NCBI GenBank assembly: GCA_017560705.1
Contig: JAFZEK010000010.1
Location: 1 to 7,712 of the forward strand
Source of the DNA: Bacteroidales bacterium
Lineage (GTDB): Bacteria > Bacteroidota > Bacteroidia > Bacteroidales > P3
DNA length: 7,712 nucleotides
Direction of reading: 5' to 3'
In this document: positions 1-6,082 of the stretch, one piece after another
How the letters are laid out: each line of letters begins with the position of its first letter
How positions within the stretch are numbered: position 1 is the first letter of the stretch
Position numbers and translations under genes: made by a program
Notes under the pieces: generated by a model
What the model was told of the DNA's origin: nothing
The model's input: the letters and a program-made list of their open reading frames with translations, nothing else
Database searches by the model: none

Positions 1-239
1 TAGGTCAAAAGAAAGTAGAAATCTTCTCAAGAAAATTCCGTAAATCACTTGCAAAGCAATTTTTAGAAGTTGCCATAAATAAATCTGAATCCTGATGAAA
101 AAAATACACATTCAAAAAATCGTTACAAACGATTCTAACTCGCAATATACAACAACAGTTGGGCAAAACAATTTTACCCAAACATAATGAATAGAAAAAC
201 ATAACAACTTATTCTCAAAAATAAACTTTAGCAGAATGT
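1..239. other. Left-edge region without a confident gene
   Basis: No recognisable gene. The plus frame entering at position 3 stays open to a TGA at 93-95 and reads as a Lys-rich, amphipathic tail ending in FLEVAINKSES. It could be the 3' end of a gene lying to the left, but it is too short to identify. Its last third (58-84) matches, in inverted orientation, an intergenic sequence at 1994-2020, which weakens the coding reading. Two small hairpins follow: AATCGTT-aca-AACGATT at 118-134, and TTGGG/CCCAA with AAAA/TTTT at 159-181 (one mismatch, 3-base loop). Neither is followed by a good T-run. A 65-codon minus frame covering most of the stretch has no recognisable features. Confidence 0.4.
58..84 (-). 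repeat. 27-bp sequence, inverted copy of 1994-2020
   Basis: Read on the minus strand this begins ATTTATTT and then contains GCAACTTCTAAAA. The plus strand at 1994-2020 has the same two blocks at nearly the same spacing, with only a few differences. Weaker similarity continues past the shared core on both sides of the comparison, for example AGAAnATTTCTA in each, with a difference of about 14 bases in spacing. It may be a dispersed intergenic repeat or two decayed copies of one gene end. Confidence 0.5.
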
Positions 240-281
240 GCAAAAGGGTGTGTATTTGATGAAAAATACACACCCTTTTGC
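240..281 (-). terminator. Perfect 18-bp stem, terminator of the sigma operon
   Basis: Arms 240-257 and 264-281 are perfect reverse complements (right arm AAATACACACCCTTTTGC) around a 6-base loop. The A-run/T-run is built into the arms, so the hairpin reads as an intrinsic terminator in both directions. It lies 26 bases beyond the stop of the membrane protein gene at 308, where a terminator for the leftward sigma operon is expected. It could also serve a plus-strand gene entering from the left edge. Confidence 0.85.
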
Positions 282-307
282 TATCAAAATTAAATATACT
301 ATAAAGT

Positions 308-1243
308 TCAATGTTTTATAATTTGGAGAGCTCCTTTTGTTATATAATTCTCGCTACGTATGCTTATTAGGTAGTAATAAGTTCCTTCTGGCAAATCATT
401 TGCACACCAACTATTATCGTATCTCCTATTTTCATACACTATTTTCTGATTTCCTGAGAAGATAACTACATGGACATTATTATAGTTTTCTATACCTAAA
501 ATCACCCAACAGTCATTAATATTGTCATTGTTTGGTGTTACTAAATTAGGTATTTCCACATTTACTAGATTGTTCTGCCCATCTTCTTTTTCTACAGAAT
601 CTCTCTCATCTTTTTCCATTTCCCCTACAGCATCGACAACTCTTTCTTGAGAAATAGGAATATCTAATATGTCCACAAAAGAAGATTCTACTACGTTTTT
701 CATCATTTTTTCTTCGTTTACCACATTTTCTTTGTTATTATAAGTAATCATGACTATCGTATCACTATTCGACTCCCTATTGTCATTTTTATATTCATTC
801 GATACCAAAGTATGAGGTTCCTCCGAATCATTCATTTTGCGACTATCTTTCGCTAAAAAATCTTGGGTCAATAATTCGCTTGATTCATTCACATCCTCAG
901 CAGTACTTTCTACCTCTACATTATCCACCACTAACAAAGTTTTTTCTTGAAACACTTCGGAAATTGGTTCGGAAACAATTTGAGCTTCTTTATTATCGTC
1001 AATTGCATTTATTACCATGATAGAGCCTATCACAACCGTAGCAACCGTTATAGTTGCAACTACCACCTTGCTAACCACAGCTTTTATAGAAGAAAATACT
1101 GATTGAGGCTCCAAAGAAGACGACGAAGATTCTGCGCTAGGCATTTCTTGCTTCAAGCTTTCCGAGAGCTTATCCCAAGCGGCATCAGAAGGGTTTATCT
1201 CTTTATCCCTCAATACATCCTTAAACAATTTGTCTATATCCAT
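308..1243 (-). CDS. Anti-sigma-like membrane protein with CHU_C-like periplasmic tail
   Basis: This 311-residue protein is the likely partner of the ECF sigma factor just upstream: its ATG overlaps the sigma stop by one base (TAATG), so translation is probably coupled. Residues 1-32 form an acidic/basic helix-rich cytoplasmic segment with INPSDAAWDKLSESL, a pattern common at the start of Bacteroidota anti-sigma-type proteins. A single membrane helix follows at about 59-80, with no cleavable signal peptide. Residues 81-228 are a low-complexity, Asp/Glu/Ser/Asn-rich linker. Residues 229-311 look like a divergent CHU_C (gliding-motility C-terminal, type B T9SS sorting) domain: IPNLVTPNNDNINDCW, GIENY, IVYENRRYDNSW, LPEGTYYYLI, and a final KGALQIIKH. 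The usual NRWGN is replaced by FSGNQ. Topology is predicted as N-in, C-periplasmic. A zinc-binding anti-sigma motif is absent, so the anti-sigma role is inferred from position and architecture. Confidence 0.8.
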   Translation of the reverse strand: MDIDKLFKDVLRDKEINPSDAAWDKLSESLKQEMPSAESSSSSLEPQSVFSSIKAVVSKVVVATITVATVVIGSIMVINAIDDNKEAQIVSEPISEVFQEKTLLVVDNVEVESTAEDVNESSELLTQDFLAKDSRKMNDSEEPHTLVSNEYKNDNRESNSDTIVMITYNNKENVVNEEKMMKNVVESSFVDILDIPISQERVVDAVGEMEKDERDSVEKEDGQNNLVNVEIPNLVTPNNDNINDCWVILGIENYNNVHVVIFSGNQKIVYENRRYDNSWCANDLPEGTYYYLISIRSENYITKGALQIIKH

Positions 1244-1815
1244 TAATGTTTCAAATTATATTCGTTCAACAATTCCTTTTCATTTTTCTGAATCATCATC
1301 TGCAAGTTGCCTCTTGCCCTATAATAATAGGTTTTCACTACAGATTTTTTTATCTGCAACTCATCCGCAACCTCTGCAAAAGTGTATTCTTCTATAGCAA
1401 CCATATTGAAAATAGTTCTTTCGCGGATATTCAACAATTGTAAATACCGCAACAGGACATCCCTCATCTCGGATGAAAAAGCCTCATTTCTTTCAGTCAG
1501 TTTTACACTATCCAAGTCCTGAACATTCTTTGGCGAGAGAATATCTTTTTCGTTCTTATACACATAGTTGATAGCATGATTCACAAATATCTTGTATAAC
1601 CAACCATCAAACTCTCCCTCTCCCCTATAGTTCTTCAAGTATTTAAAAACCTTCAAAAATGCCTCAATCAAAATATCTTGAGCTTCTTCTGGACTAGATG
1701 AATAGCGTAAACACACAGCATAAAAGCGGGCTTTATACTTATCGTAAAAAACCTTCTGAGACCGTTGATCTCCTTCAATACACTTCTTTATCAAATCTTG
1801 CATATTTTGATCCAT
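1243..1815 (-). CDS. ECF-family RNA polymerase sigma factor
   Basis: This 190-residue protein has the two-domain layout of a group 4 (ECF) sigma factor, which redirects RNA polymerase to a small regulon. Sigma2 spans about 8-92: region 2.2 is DILIEAFLKVF at 47-57, and region 2.4 lies around FDGWLYKIFVNHAINYVYK at 69-87. A short linker leads to sigma4 at about 117-176, with the helix-turn-helix in TFAEVADELQIKKSVVKTYY followed by RARGNL. Length and motifs are normal for Bacteroidota ECF factors; no extra C-terminal domain is present. The start at 1815 gives MDQNMQDL; a second Met four codons in is possible. Its stop overlaps the start of the downstream membrane protein, so the two form a sigma/anti-sigma unit. 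No clear TAnnTTTG box was found directly upstream, which fits an autoregulated ECF promoter but does not prove one. Confidence 0.93.
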   Translation of the reverse strand: MDQNMQDLIKKCIEGDQRSQKVFYDKYKARFYAVCLRYSSSPEEAQDILIEAFLKVFKYLKNYRGEGEFDGWLYKIFVNHAINYVYKNEKDILSPKNVQDLDSVKLTERNEAFSSEMRDVLLRYLQLLNIRERTIFNMVAIEEYTFAEVADELQIKKSVVKTYYYRARGNLQMMIQKNEKELLNEYNLKH

Positions 1816-1872
1816 CGCGTATATAGACAGCTAATTATTCTTTTCGGTGTACAAAATCATATCAAAAAAAAT

Positions 1873-1913
1873 GAAAAAGGGGTTTTATTTGTCGAAAATA
1901 AACCCCCTTTTCG
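1873..1913. terminator. Terminator-like hairpin upstream of the sigma gene
   Basis: AAAAGGGG (1875-1882) pairs with CCCCTTTT (1904-1911). A bulged C at 1903 and a bulged T at 1886 then separate further A-T pairs up to a GTCGA loop. On the minus strand it lies about 60-100 bases upstream of the sigma start codon and about 330 bases beyond the DUF4301 stop. It could end a long leftward transcript, or be an attenuator in the sigma leader. Its design (A-run, G-run, TATTT, loop, mirror image) resembles the terminator at 240-281. Confidence 0.65.
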
Positions 1914-1993
1914 TTACCTTAGTTGAATTATTTAAAAACATCTTCAGCTTATCCATTTGCTAATACGACCTGATAATCTACACTATTTCCCAT

Positions 1994-2020
1994 ATTTATT
2001 TCAAAGCAACTTCTAAAATT
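1994..2020 (+). repeat. 27-bp sequence, inverted copy of 58-84
   Basis: It starts ATTTATTT and carries GCAACTTCTAAAATT at 2006-2020. The other copy lies on the opposite strand at 58-84, so the pair flanks the sigma operon and its hairpins. The motif GCAACTT also recurs at 2160-2166, where it forms half of a small hairpin. Confidence 0.5.
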
Positions 2021-2075
2021 CTTCGTTCTACTTAAACGAACTTTTACATGCTTTGCATTTTTTACAGAATATTTC

Positions 2076-2136
2076 TAGCAACATTTCAAGTAAAGAGCAA
2101 TGCCACTACATTAGCTATTTCAAGTGGTAGCAACAT
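2076..2136 (+). repeat. Degenerate direct repeats TAGCAACAT / ATTTCAAGT
   Basis: TAGCAACAT occurs at 2076-2084 and 2128-2136, and ATTTCAAGT at 2083-2091 and 2117-2125. The copies are arranged as TAGCAACATTTCAAGT, then TAGCTATTTCAAGT (2112-2125), then TAGCAACAT again. Similarity continues weakly beyond the third copy (CAAAGTAA, CCTACAATGC against CAAGTAAA, CCACTACATTAGC), giving a rough 52-bp period. CCACT/AGTGG could pair within it. This looks like an old, decayed tandem or interspersed repeat. Confidence 0.5.
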
Positions 2137-2239
2137 CGACAAAGTAAGCATCCTACAATGCAACTTTAAGAAGTTGTCTCAATTGGAAAATCGATTAATT
2201 TATCATTTCTAGCCACATTTTCTCAAAAAAGATGCAATT

Positions 2240-3796
2240 TTATAAATGTTCTTTTCTAAGCAAATCGTTCACTGTTTTTACAGGATTAAATGTTTCTAAT
2301 GGTACTTCTACAAAAACAGTTATCCAGTCAGCCATAGCACCATTCCACAATCCTGGCAATTCTTGAGATTTTACTACTTTAGCCCCAATTGATTTTTTTG
2401 TAATAAAGCCAGTAGTTGGGTCAACATAAGCCTCCAAGTTATAAAATCGTCCCGAACGCTTTCTTGCACTAACAACTAAGTCTACAGGATTAAAATGCGT
2501 AGATTTAGAAAGGATTTCTTCTTGGTCGGGCTTGTTTCTATTAATCTGAGATGTTTCTACAATTTGTAAACTTCTAGTACCATCACCATTAATAACCCAA
2601 AACGGCCCACCGCCAGGTTCTCCTTCATTTTTTACCATTCCACATACTCGCATTGGTCGATTCAGCTTTTCCAACAGCATAGTAGCCCTATTTCTCAAAG
2701 AAAAATTACCTTTCTTTATACGAGATAAATCTATCGACAAACTATTCTGCATAAAGTCTTCGATACGTTCAATATCATCCTTCGAAGGTTTATTTTCTAA
2801 AATTCCAGTCATTGCATACACACGGCTACGCAAATAAAGCAATAAGCCACCAAGCATCTTCTTGTATCTTACAGTGACAGAATCATAATCGTTGGTAGGA
2901 TTATCTGGAACAACATTGTCTATATTCTTTATGAAAACCAAATCAGCTTTACAGCGATTCAAATTTCCTATCAATGCACCATGCCCACCTGGACGAAATA
3001 CCAAATTCCCATTTTCATCTCTTATAGGTTCATTATTTTCATCTACAGCAATCGTATCAGTCGAATGTTTTTGAGTAGAAAGCTTTACATGAAAAGTCAT
3101 GTCTGTAACCCTCGAAAAATACTTCCTTGATTTCGATACTTCATGTTCGATTTCCTTGGTATTCTTTTCGGAAATAGTGAAATGCAAAGATGCAGAACCA
3201 TTACTAGATTTTCCATAACGCATAGCTTCTGTAAAGTGTTCGAACAACGCAGTTCTCGAAGCATTCGGATATTTATGGAATTTCAATAAAGCCTTAGGAA
3301 GTTCGCCATAGGCTAAATGCTCTTTATCTAGCAAAAAAGAAATTATCGTTTTATAATCACCATTTTTTAGACATTCATCAATATCCCAATTAGCAGCCTT
3401 CATTATCGCCTTCAAATCTTCAAAAAAAGCGAAAGTTGCAAGATTGTCAAAAAACACTTTTACGGAAGGATATTTCCCTATAGTTGAAGGGTTTCCATTA
3501 TAGGCTGAAAAAAAAGCATATAAATCCTTAAACATACGAGTTGCGGCACCCGAAGCAGGAACAAACTTTATAATACTGTTATTCTGAGAGTTCTCTTCAT
3601 AATAACGAACATAAAAATCTTTTTCTTCTTCAGTTAAACAGAATATTCCACCATTTTCAACCGTAGCAGGAGCATCCAAAACGATACTAGGAAAGCCATT
3701 AACGAAGTTCTCTAATTGTAAAGAAACTTCTTCTTCACTAATACCTTTGGCATGAATGTAAACTAAATCTTCTGTAGAAAATTGATACTCCTTCAT
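2240..3796 (-). CDS. DUF4301 family protein, nucleotidyltransferase-like
   Basis: This 518-residue protein belongs to the DUF4301 family (Pfam PF14134), found mainly in Bacteroidota, and its length is as expected. No signal peptide or membrane helix is visible, so it is probably cytosolic. The motifs resemble the fold of UTP-sugar-1-phosphate uridylyltransferases and UDP-HexNAc pyrophosphorylases. FVPASGAATRMFK (78-90) sits where those enzymes have a Gly-rich GxGTR loop. PKALLKFHKY (167-176) and LHFTISEKN (204-212) come next. RPGGHGALIGNLN (268-280), followed by FIKNIDNVV (288-296), parallels their PPGHGD...NxDN nucleotide and metal-binding segments. The family is uncharacterised to my knowledge, and the substrate is unknown; sugar nucleotide synthesis is an inference. 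It lies 13 bases after the stop of a small lipoprotein gene on the same strand and probably shares its transcript. Confidence 0.88.
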   Translation of the reverse strand: MKEYQFSTEDLVYIHAKGISEEEVSLQLENFVNGFPSIVLDAPATVENGGIFCLTEEEKDFYVRYYEENSQNNSIIKFVPASGAATRMFKDLYAFFSAYNGNPSTIGKYPSVKVFFDNLATFAFFEDLKAIMKAANWDIDECLKNGDYKTIISFLLDKEHLAYGELPKALLKFHKYPNASRTALFEHFTEAMRYGKSSNGSASLHFTISEKNTKEIEHEVSKSRKYFSRVTDMTFHVKLSTQKHSTDTIAVDENNEPIRDENGNLVFRPGGHGALIGNLNRCKADLVFIKNIDNVVPDNPTNDYDSVTVRYKKMLGGLLLYLRSRVYAMTGILENKPSKDDIERIEDFMQNSLSIDLSRIKKGNFSLRNRATMLLEKLNRPMRVCGMVKNEGEPGGGPFWVINGDGTRSLQIVETSQINRNKPDQEEILSKSTHFNPVDLVVSARKRSGRFYNLEAYVDPTTGFITKKSIGAKVVKSQELPGLWNGAMADWITVFVEVPLETFNPVKTVNDLLRKEHL

Positions 3797-3809
3797 TTTC
3801 TTTAACCCA

Positions 3810-4217
3810 CTATTGATATATTTTCTTCACAGAATCAGATTGAGTCAAATTCAAAGTAATCTCTTTTGTCTTGCCTTCTTCTAAGCGGAAAGTAGTATTA
3901 CCTTCTTTATGTATATCCCAATAGTAGGTATCATCAATTTTTGATTGATAATCCTTTGTAGCCTTTGCTTCATAAACAGCTGGCATAGGATAGGTGTGTG
4001 AAAATCTGCCGCTTACATCAGTATAACCAGTAACATTATAGTCGCTACTATCTCTACCAAAGTATACTTTTGCATTTTGTACCACTTTTTTGGTTTGTTC
4101 ATCCACTACAGTTACCACAATAGTGCTATTTGTATCCTTATCGCACGATGCAAAAAATACAGTCGATAACGTAATGATTAACAAGGAACTAGCCGTCATT
4201 AAACTCTTTTTCATCAT
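3810..4217 (-). CDS. Small lipoprotein with transthyretin/carboxypeptidase-regulatory-like fold
   Basis: This 135-residue exported lipoprotein has a type II signal peptide (MMKKSLMTAS, hydrophobic core to about 21) and a lipobox FASC with the acylated cysteine at 25. It is followed by DKD, acidic residues of the kind that favour surface export of Bacteroidota lipoproteins. Residues 32-90 (IVVTVVDEQTKKVVQNAKVY, GYTDVSGRFSHTY, YEAKAT) have the pattern of a carboxypeptidase-regulatory or CnaB-like beta-sandwich: a first strand, a turn carrying xGxxTDxxGxF, and a later strand with Lys. A last strand lies at 116-125. No catalytic residues are expected; a binding or structural role in the envelope is likely. 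Two adjacent ATGs make residues 1 or 2 equally good starts. A probable promoter lies in the palindrome at 4258-4275, and the DUF4301 gene follows on the same strand. Confidence 0.82.
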   Translation of the reverse strand: MMKKSLMTASSLLIITLSTVFFASCDKDTNSTIVVTVVDEQTKKVVQNAKVYFGRDSSDYNVTGYTDVSGRFSHTYPMPAVYEAKATKDYQSKIDDTYYWDIHKEGNTTFRLEEGKTKEITLNLTQSDSVKKIYQ

Positions 4218-4257
4218 AAAAATTTTATTTTATTGTTACACATGTGAATTATTTGAT

Positions 4258-4275
4258 TTACTTTTGCAAAAGTAA
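4258..4275. promoter_or_regulatory. Perfect 18-bp palindrome with two opposed -7 boxes
   Basis: TTACTTTTGCAAAAGTAA is its own reverse complement. It puts the Bacteroidota -7 consensus TAnnTTTG (here TACTTTTG) on the plus strand at 4259-4266 and on the minus strand at 4274-4267. The plus box would start transcription about 15-20 bases before the isomerase ATG at 4289, and the minus box about 40-45 bases before the lipoprotein ATG at 4217. A plus-strand -33 TTG candidate lies at 4233-4235 (23-base spacer, slightly long); no clear one was found for the minus side. The two promoters would overlap completely, so polymerase could occupy only one at a time. Confidence 0.65.
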
Positions 4276-4288
4276 TATTTTTATAGTT

Positions 4289-4975
4289 ATGAACAGAAAA
4301 AAACTGACATTTTTAGCATTTTTTTTATTGATTTTCTCTGTATCTTTTTCACAAAATGCTAAAAAACAAGAGATTAAAAAAGATACTGAAACATACGTTT
4401 TAGTTGAAACTCCGTATGGAAACATGAAATTTTTACTGTACAATGACACTCCTTTACACCGAGAAAATTTCATTAAGCTAGTAAAAAATGGTTTTTTTGA
4501 CGGATTATTGTTTCATCGCGTAATAAACAATTTTATGATCCAAGGAGGCGACCCAAAATCCAAAAATGCCAAAGCTGGAGAAATGCTCGGGAATGGCGGA
4601 CCAGGATACACCATCCCTGCTGAATTTCGTCCTAATCGTTTTCACAAAAAAGGAGCATTAGCTGCAGCAAGACAAGGTGATGCTGTAAATCCTAAAAAAG
4701 AATCCTCTGGTTCACAATTCTACATTGTTCAAGGCCAAAAATATGATGAACGAACATTGAAAATGATAGCAATGCAACGCAACCTTACTATGACTGATGA
4801 ACAAATAGAAATTTACAAAACCATTGGAGGCACTCCTTTCTTGGACAATGATTACACTGTTTTTGGCGAAATTGTAGAAGGTCTTGATGTTATAGATAAA
4901 ATAGCAACTGTAACATGCGATAGGAACAATAGACCTATAGAAGACGTAAAAATGAAAATACGTATAATAGAATAA
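4289..4975 (+). CDS. Exported cyclophilin-type peptidyl-prolyl cis-trans isomerase
   Basis: This 228-residue protein catalyses cis-trans isomerisation of X-Pro bonds, probably assisting folding in the periplasm. MNRKKLTFLAFFLLIFSVSFS is a signal peptide with likely cleavage before Gln22. The cyclophilin domain spans about 36-228: FHRVINNFMIQGGDP (75-89) with the catalytic Arg77, then GALAAAR (122-128), GSQFYIV (141-147) and VFGEIVEGLDVIDKI (191-205). Between the last two is a charged helical insertion at about 150-185 (KYDERTLKMI, TDEQIEIYKT), common in larger Bacteroidota cyclophilins. The start at 4289 is preferred to an ATG at 4244, because the earlier start would precede the signal peptide with 15 odd residues and would lie upstream of the probable -7 box. 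It begins the plus-strand gene run; pheS follows 59 bases downstream. Confidence 0.93.
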   Translation: MNRKKLTFLAFFLLIFSVSFSQNAKKQEIKKDTETYVLVETPYGNMKFLLYNDTPLHRENFIKLVKNGFFDGLLFHRVINNFMIQGGDPKSKNAKAGEMLGNGGPGYTIPAEFRPNRFHKKGALAAARQGDAVNPKKESSGSQFYIVQGQKYDERTLKMIAMQRNLTMTDEQIEIYKTIGGTPFLDNDYTVFGEIVEGLDVIDKIATVTCDRNNRPIEDVKMKIRIIE

Positions 4976-5034
4976 TAAAAACTACGTTACACTTCTTGTA
5001 TCACAGAAATTTATCACACTAAAAGAAACTGTAA

Positions 5035-6075
5035 ATGAAGAACAAGATAGAAAACTATCTAAAAGAAATCAATGAAACCTCTATTGATAACTTCCCAAAC
5101 AAAATTGACGGAATAGAACAATTTCGCATAAAATTTTTGGGTAAGAAAGGTGTTATAGGCGAACTGTTTGAATGCTTTAAAACCGTTCCTAACGAAGAAA
5201 AGAGAGAAATTGGTCAACTACTAAACCAGCTTAAAACAGCTGCACAAAGCAAAATAGAAGAATTTAAAAACTTTGTGGAAGAACAAACTGATGAAAACAA
5301 CTGTTTGGATCTTACTATGCCTACAGATTTTTCTGAAATTGGTAGCAGACATGTTCTCTCTGTTATTCAGAACGAAATTATAGACATATTTGCTCGTATT
5401 GGTTTCACTGTGGCCGAAGCTCCTGAAATAGAAGATGACTGGCATATATTCTCTGCACTAAATTTCCCACCAGAACATCCTGCTAGAGATATGCAAGACA
5501 CTTTCTTCATTGAAAAAAATGGACAACATGGTGATGCGGCTCTACGCACCCACACCTCATCAGTTCAAGTACGGGTTATGGAAAAAAACACACCCCCTAT
5601 TCGTATCATAGCTCCAGGTCGTGTATTCCGAAACGAAGCAATATCAGCTCGTGCACATTGCATATTCCATCAAGTAGAAGCTCTTTACATTGATAAAAAA
5701 GTATCTTTTGCCGATTTGAAACAAACTTTGTTATATTTCGCAAAAGAAATGTTTGGCGAAGAAACACAAATCCGTTTACGCCCTTCCTATTTCCCATTCA
5801 CTGGACCATCAGCCGAAATGGATATTTCTTGTAACATCTGTGGCGGCAAAGGTTGTAATATCTGTAAACATACTGGATGGCTCGAAATATTGGGTTGCGG
5901 AATGGTGGACCCAAATGTTCTAGAAGCTAATGGTATAGACAGTAAACAGTATTCAGGATTTGCTCTTGGAATGGGAGTTGAAAGAATGGCAATGCTCAAA
6001 TATCAAATTAGAGATTTGAGACTATATTTCGAAAATGATTTGAGATTTTTAAAGCAATTTGAATCAATACTATAG
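5035..6075 (+). CDS. pheS: Phenylalanyl-tRNA synthetase alpha subunit
   Basis: PheS is the catalytic subunit of the (alpha-beta)2 enzyme that charges tRNA-Phe in the cytosol. The 346 residues are the normal length. Residues 1-85 form the N-terminal coiled coil that contacts tRNA. The class II catalytic core follows: SRHVLSVIQNEI (104-115) in the motif 1 region, DTFFIE and RTHTSSVQ (171-178), motif 2 GRVFRNEAISARAHCIFHQVE (195-215), and motif 3 GFALGMGVERMAML (308-321). Ala310 matches the Phe-pocket alanine (Ala294 in E. coli). Cys266, 269, 274 and 277 (CNICGGKGCNIC) form a zinc-ribbon-like insertion before GWLEILGCGMV, which E. coli PheS lacks but which I recall from other Bacteroidota. pheT is not adjacent, as is usual in this phylum. 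folB begins 7 bases after the stop. Confidence 0.97.
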   Translation: MKNKIENYLKEINETSIDNFPNKIDGIEQFRIKFLGKKGVIGELFECFKTVPNEEKREIGQLLNQLKTAAQSKIEEFKNFVEEQTDENNCLDLTMPTDFSEIGSRHVLSVIQNEIIDIFARIGFTVAEAPEIEDDWHIFSALNFPPEHPARDMQDTFFIEKNGQHGDAALRTHTSSVQVRVMEKNTPPIRIIAPGRVFRNEAISARAHCIFHQVEALYIDKKVSFADLKQTLLYFAKEMFGEETQIRLRPSYFPFTGPSAEMDISCNICGGKGCNICKHTGWLEILGCGMVDPNVLEANGIDSKQYSGFALGMGVERMAMLKYQIRDLRLYFENDLRFLKQFESIL

Positions 6076-6082
6076 AGCAAAT

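Larger units (their letters stand above)
1816..2239. other. 424-bp intergenic region with hairpins and degenerate repeats
   Basis: No recognised gene. It holds a strong hairpin near the sigma gene (1873-1913), a sequence matching 58-84 in inverted orientation (1994-2020), direct repeats at 2076-2136, and a small hairpin CAACTT-taag-AAGTTG at 2161-2176. On the minus strand a 30-codon open frame (2086-2178) contains a hydrophobic 21-residue peptide starting at 2151. Another minus frame stays open for about 40 codons and ends in GNSVDYQVVLANG. Neither matches anything I know. The stretch may be a decayed gene, a dispersed repeat, or a long 3' region of the DUF4301 transcript. Confidence 0.6.

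Noticed and set aside
118..181. Two small hairpins (118-134, 159-181) as terminators
   Set aside because: Stems are short and lack a following T-run in either direction, and no gene end is close enough to need them.
5..202. 65-codon minus-strand open frame
   Set aside because: Composition is Cys/Phe-rich as in reverse-strand readings of AT-rich DNA, there is no family motif, and it overlaps the repeated sequence at 58-84.
1816..1872. TATGATTTTG upstream of sigma as a -7 box
   Set aside because: The spacing between TA and TTTG is four bases where two are expected, and no matching -33 TTG sits at the right distance.
4244..4288. Longer start for the prolyl isomerase
   Set aside because: It adds 15 residues before a textbook signal peptide and begins upstream of the probable -7 box at 4259-4266.
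4258..4473. 71-codon frame antisense to the isomerase gene
   Set aside because: It runs opposite the signal peptide and domain start, is Phe/Lys-rich without motif, and crosses the promoter palindrome.
6059..6082. Longer start for folB overlapping pheS
   Set aside because: The extra eight residues are not part of the family, and the ATG at 6083 gives the usual length and a 7-base gap.
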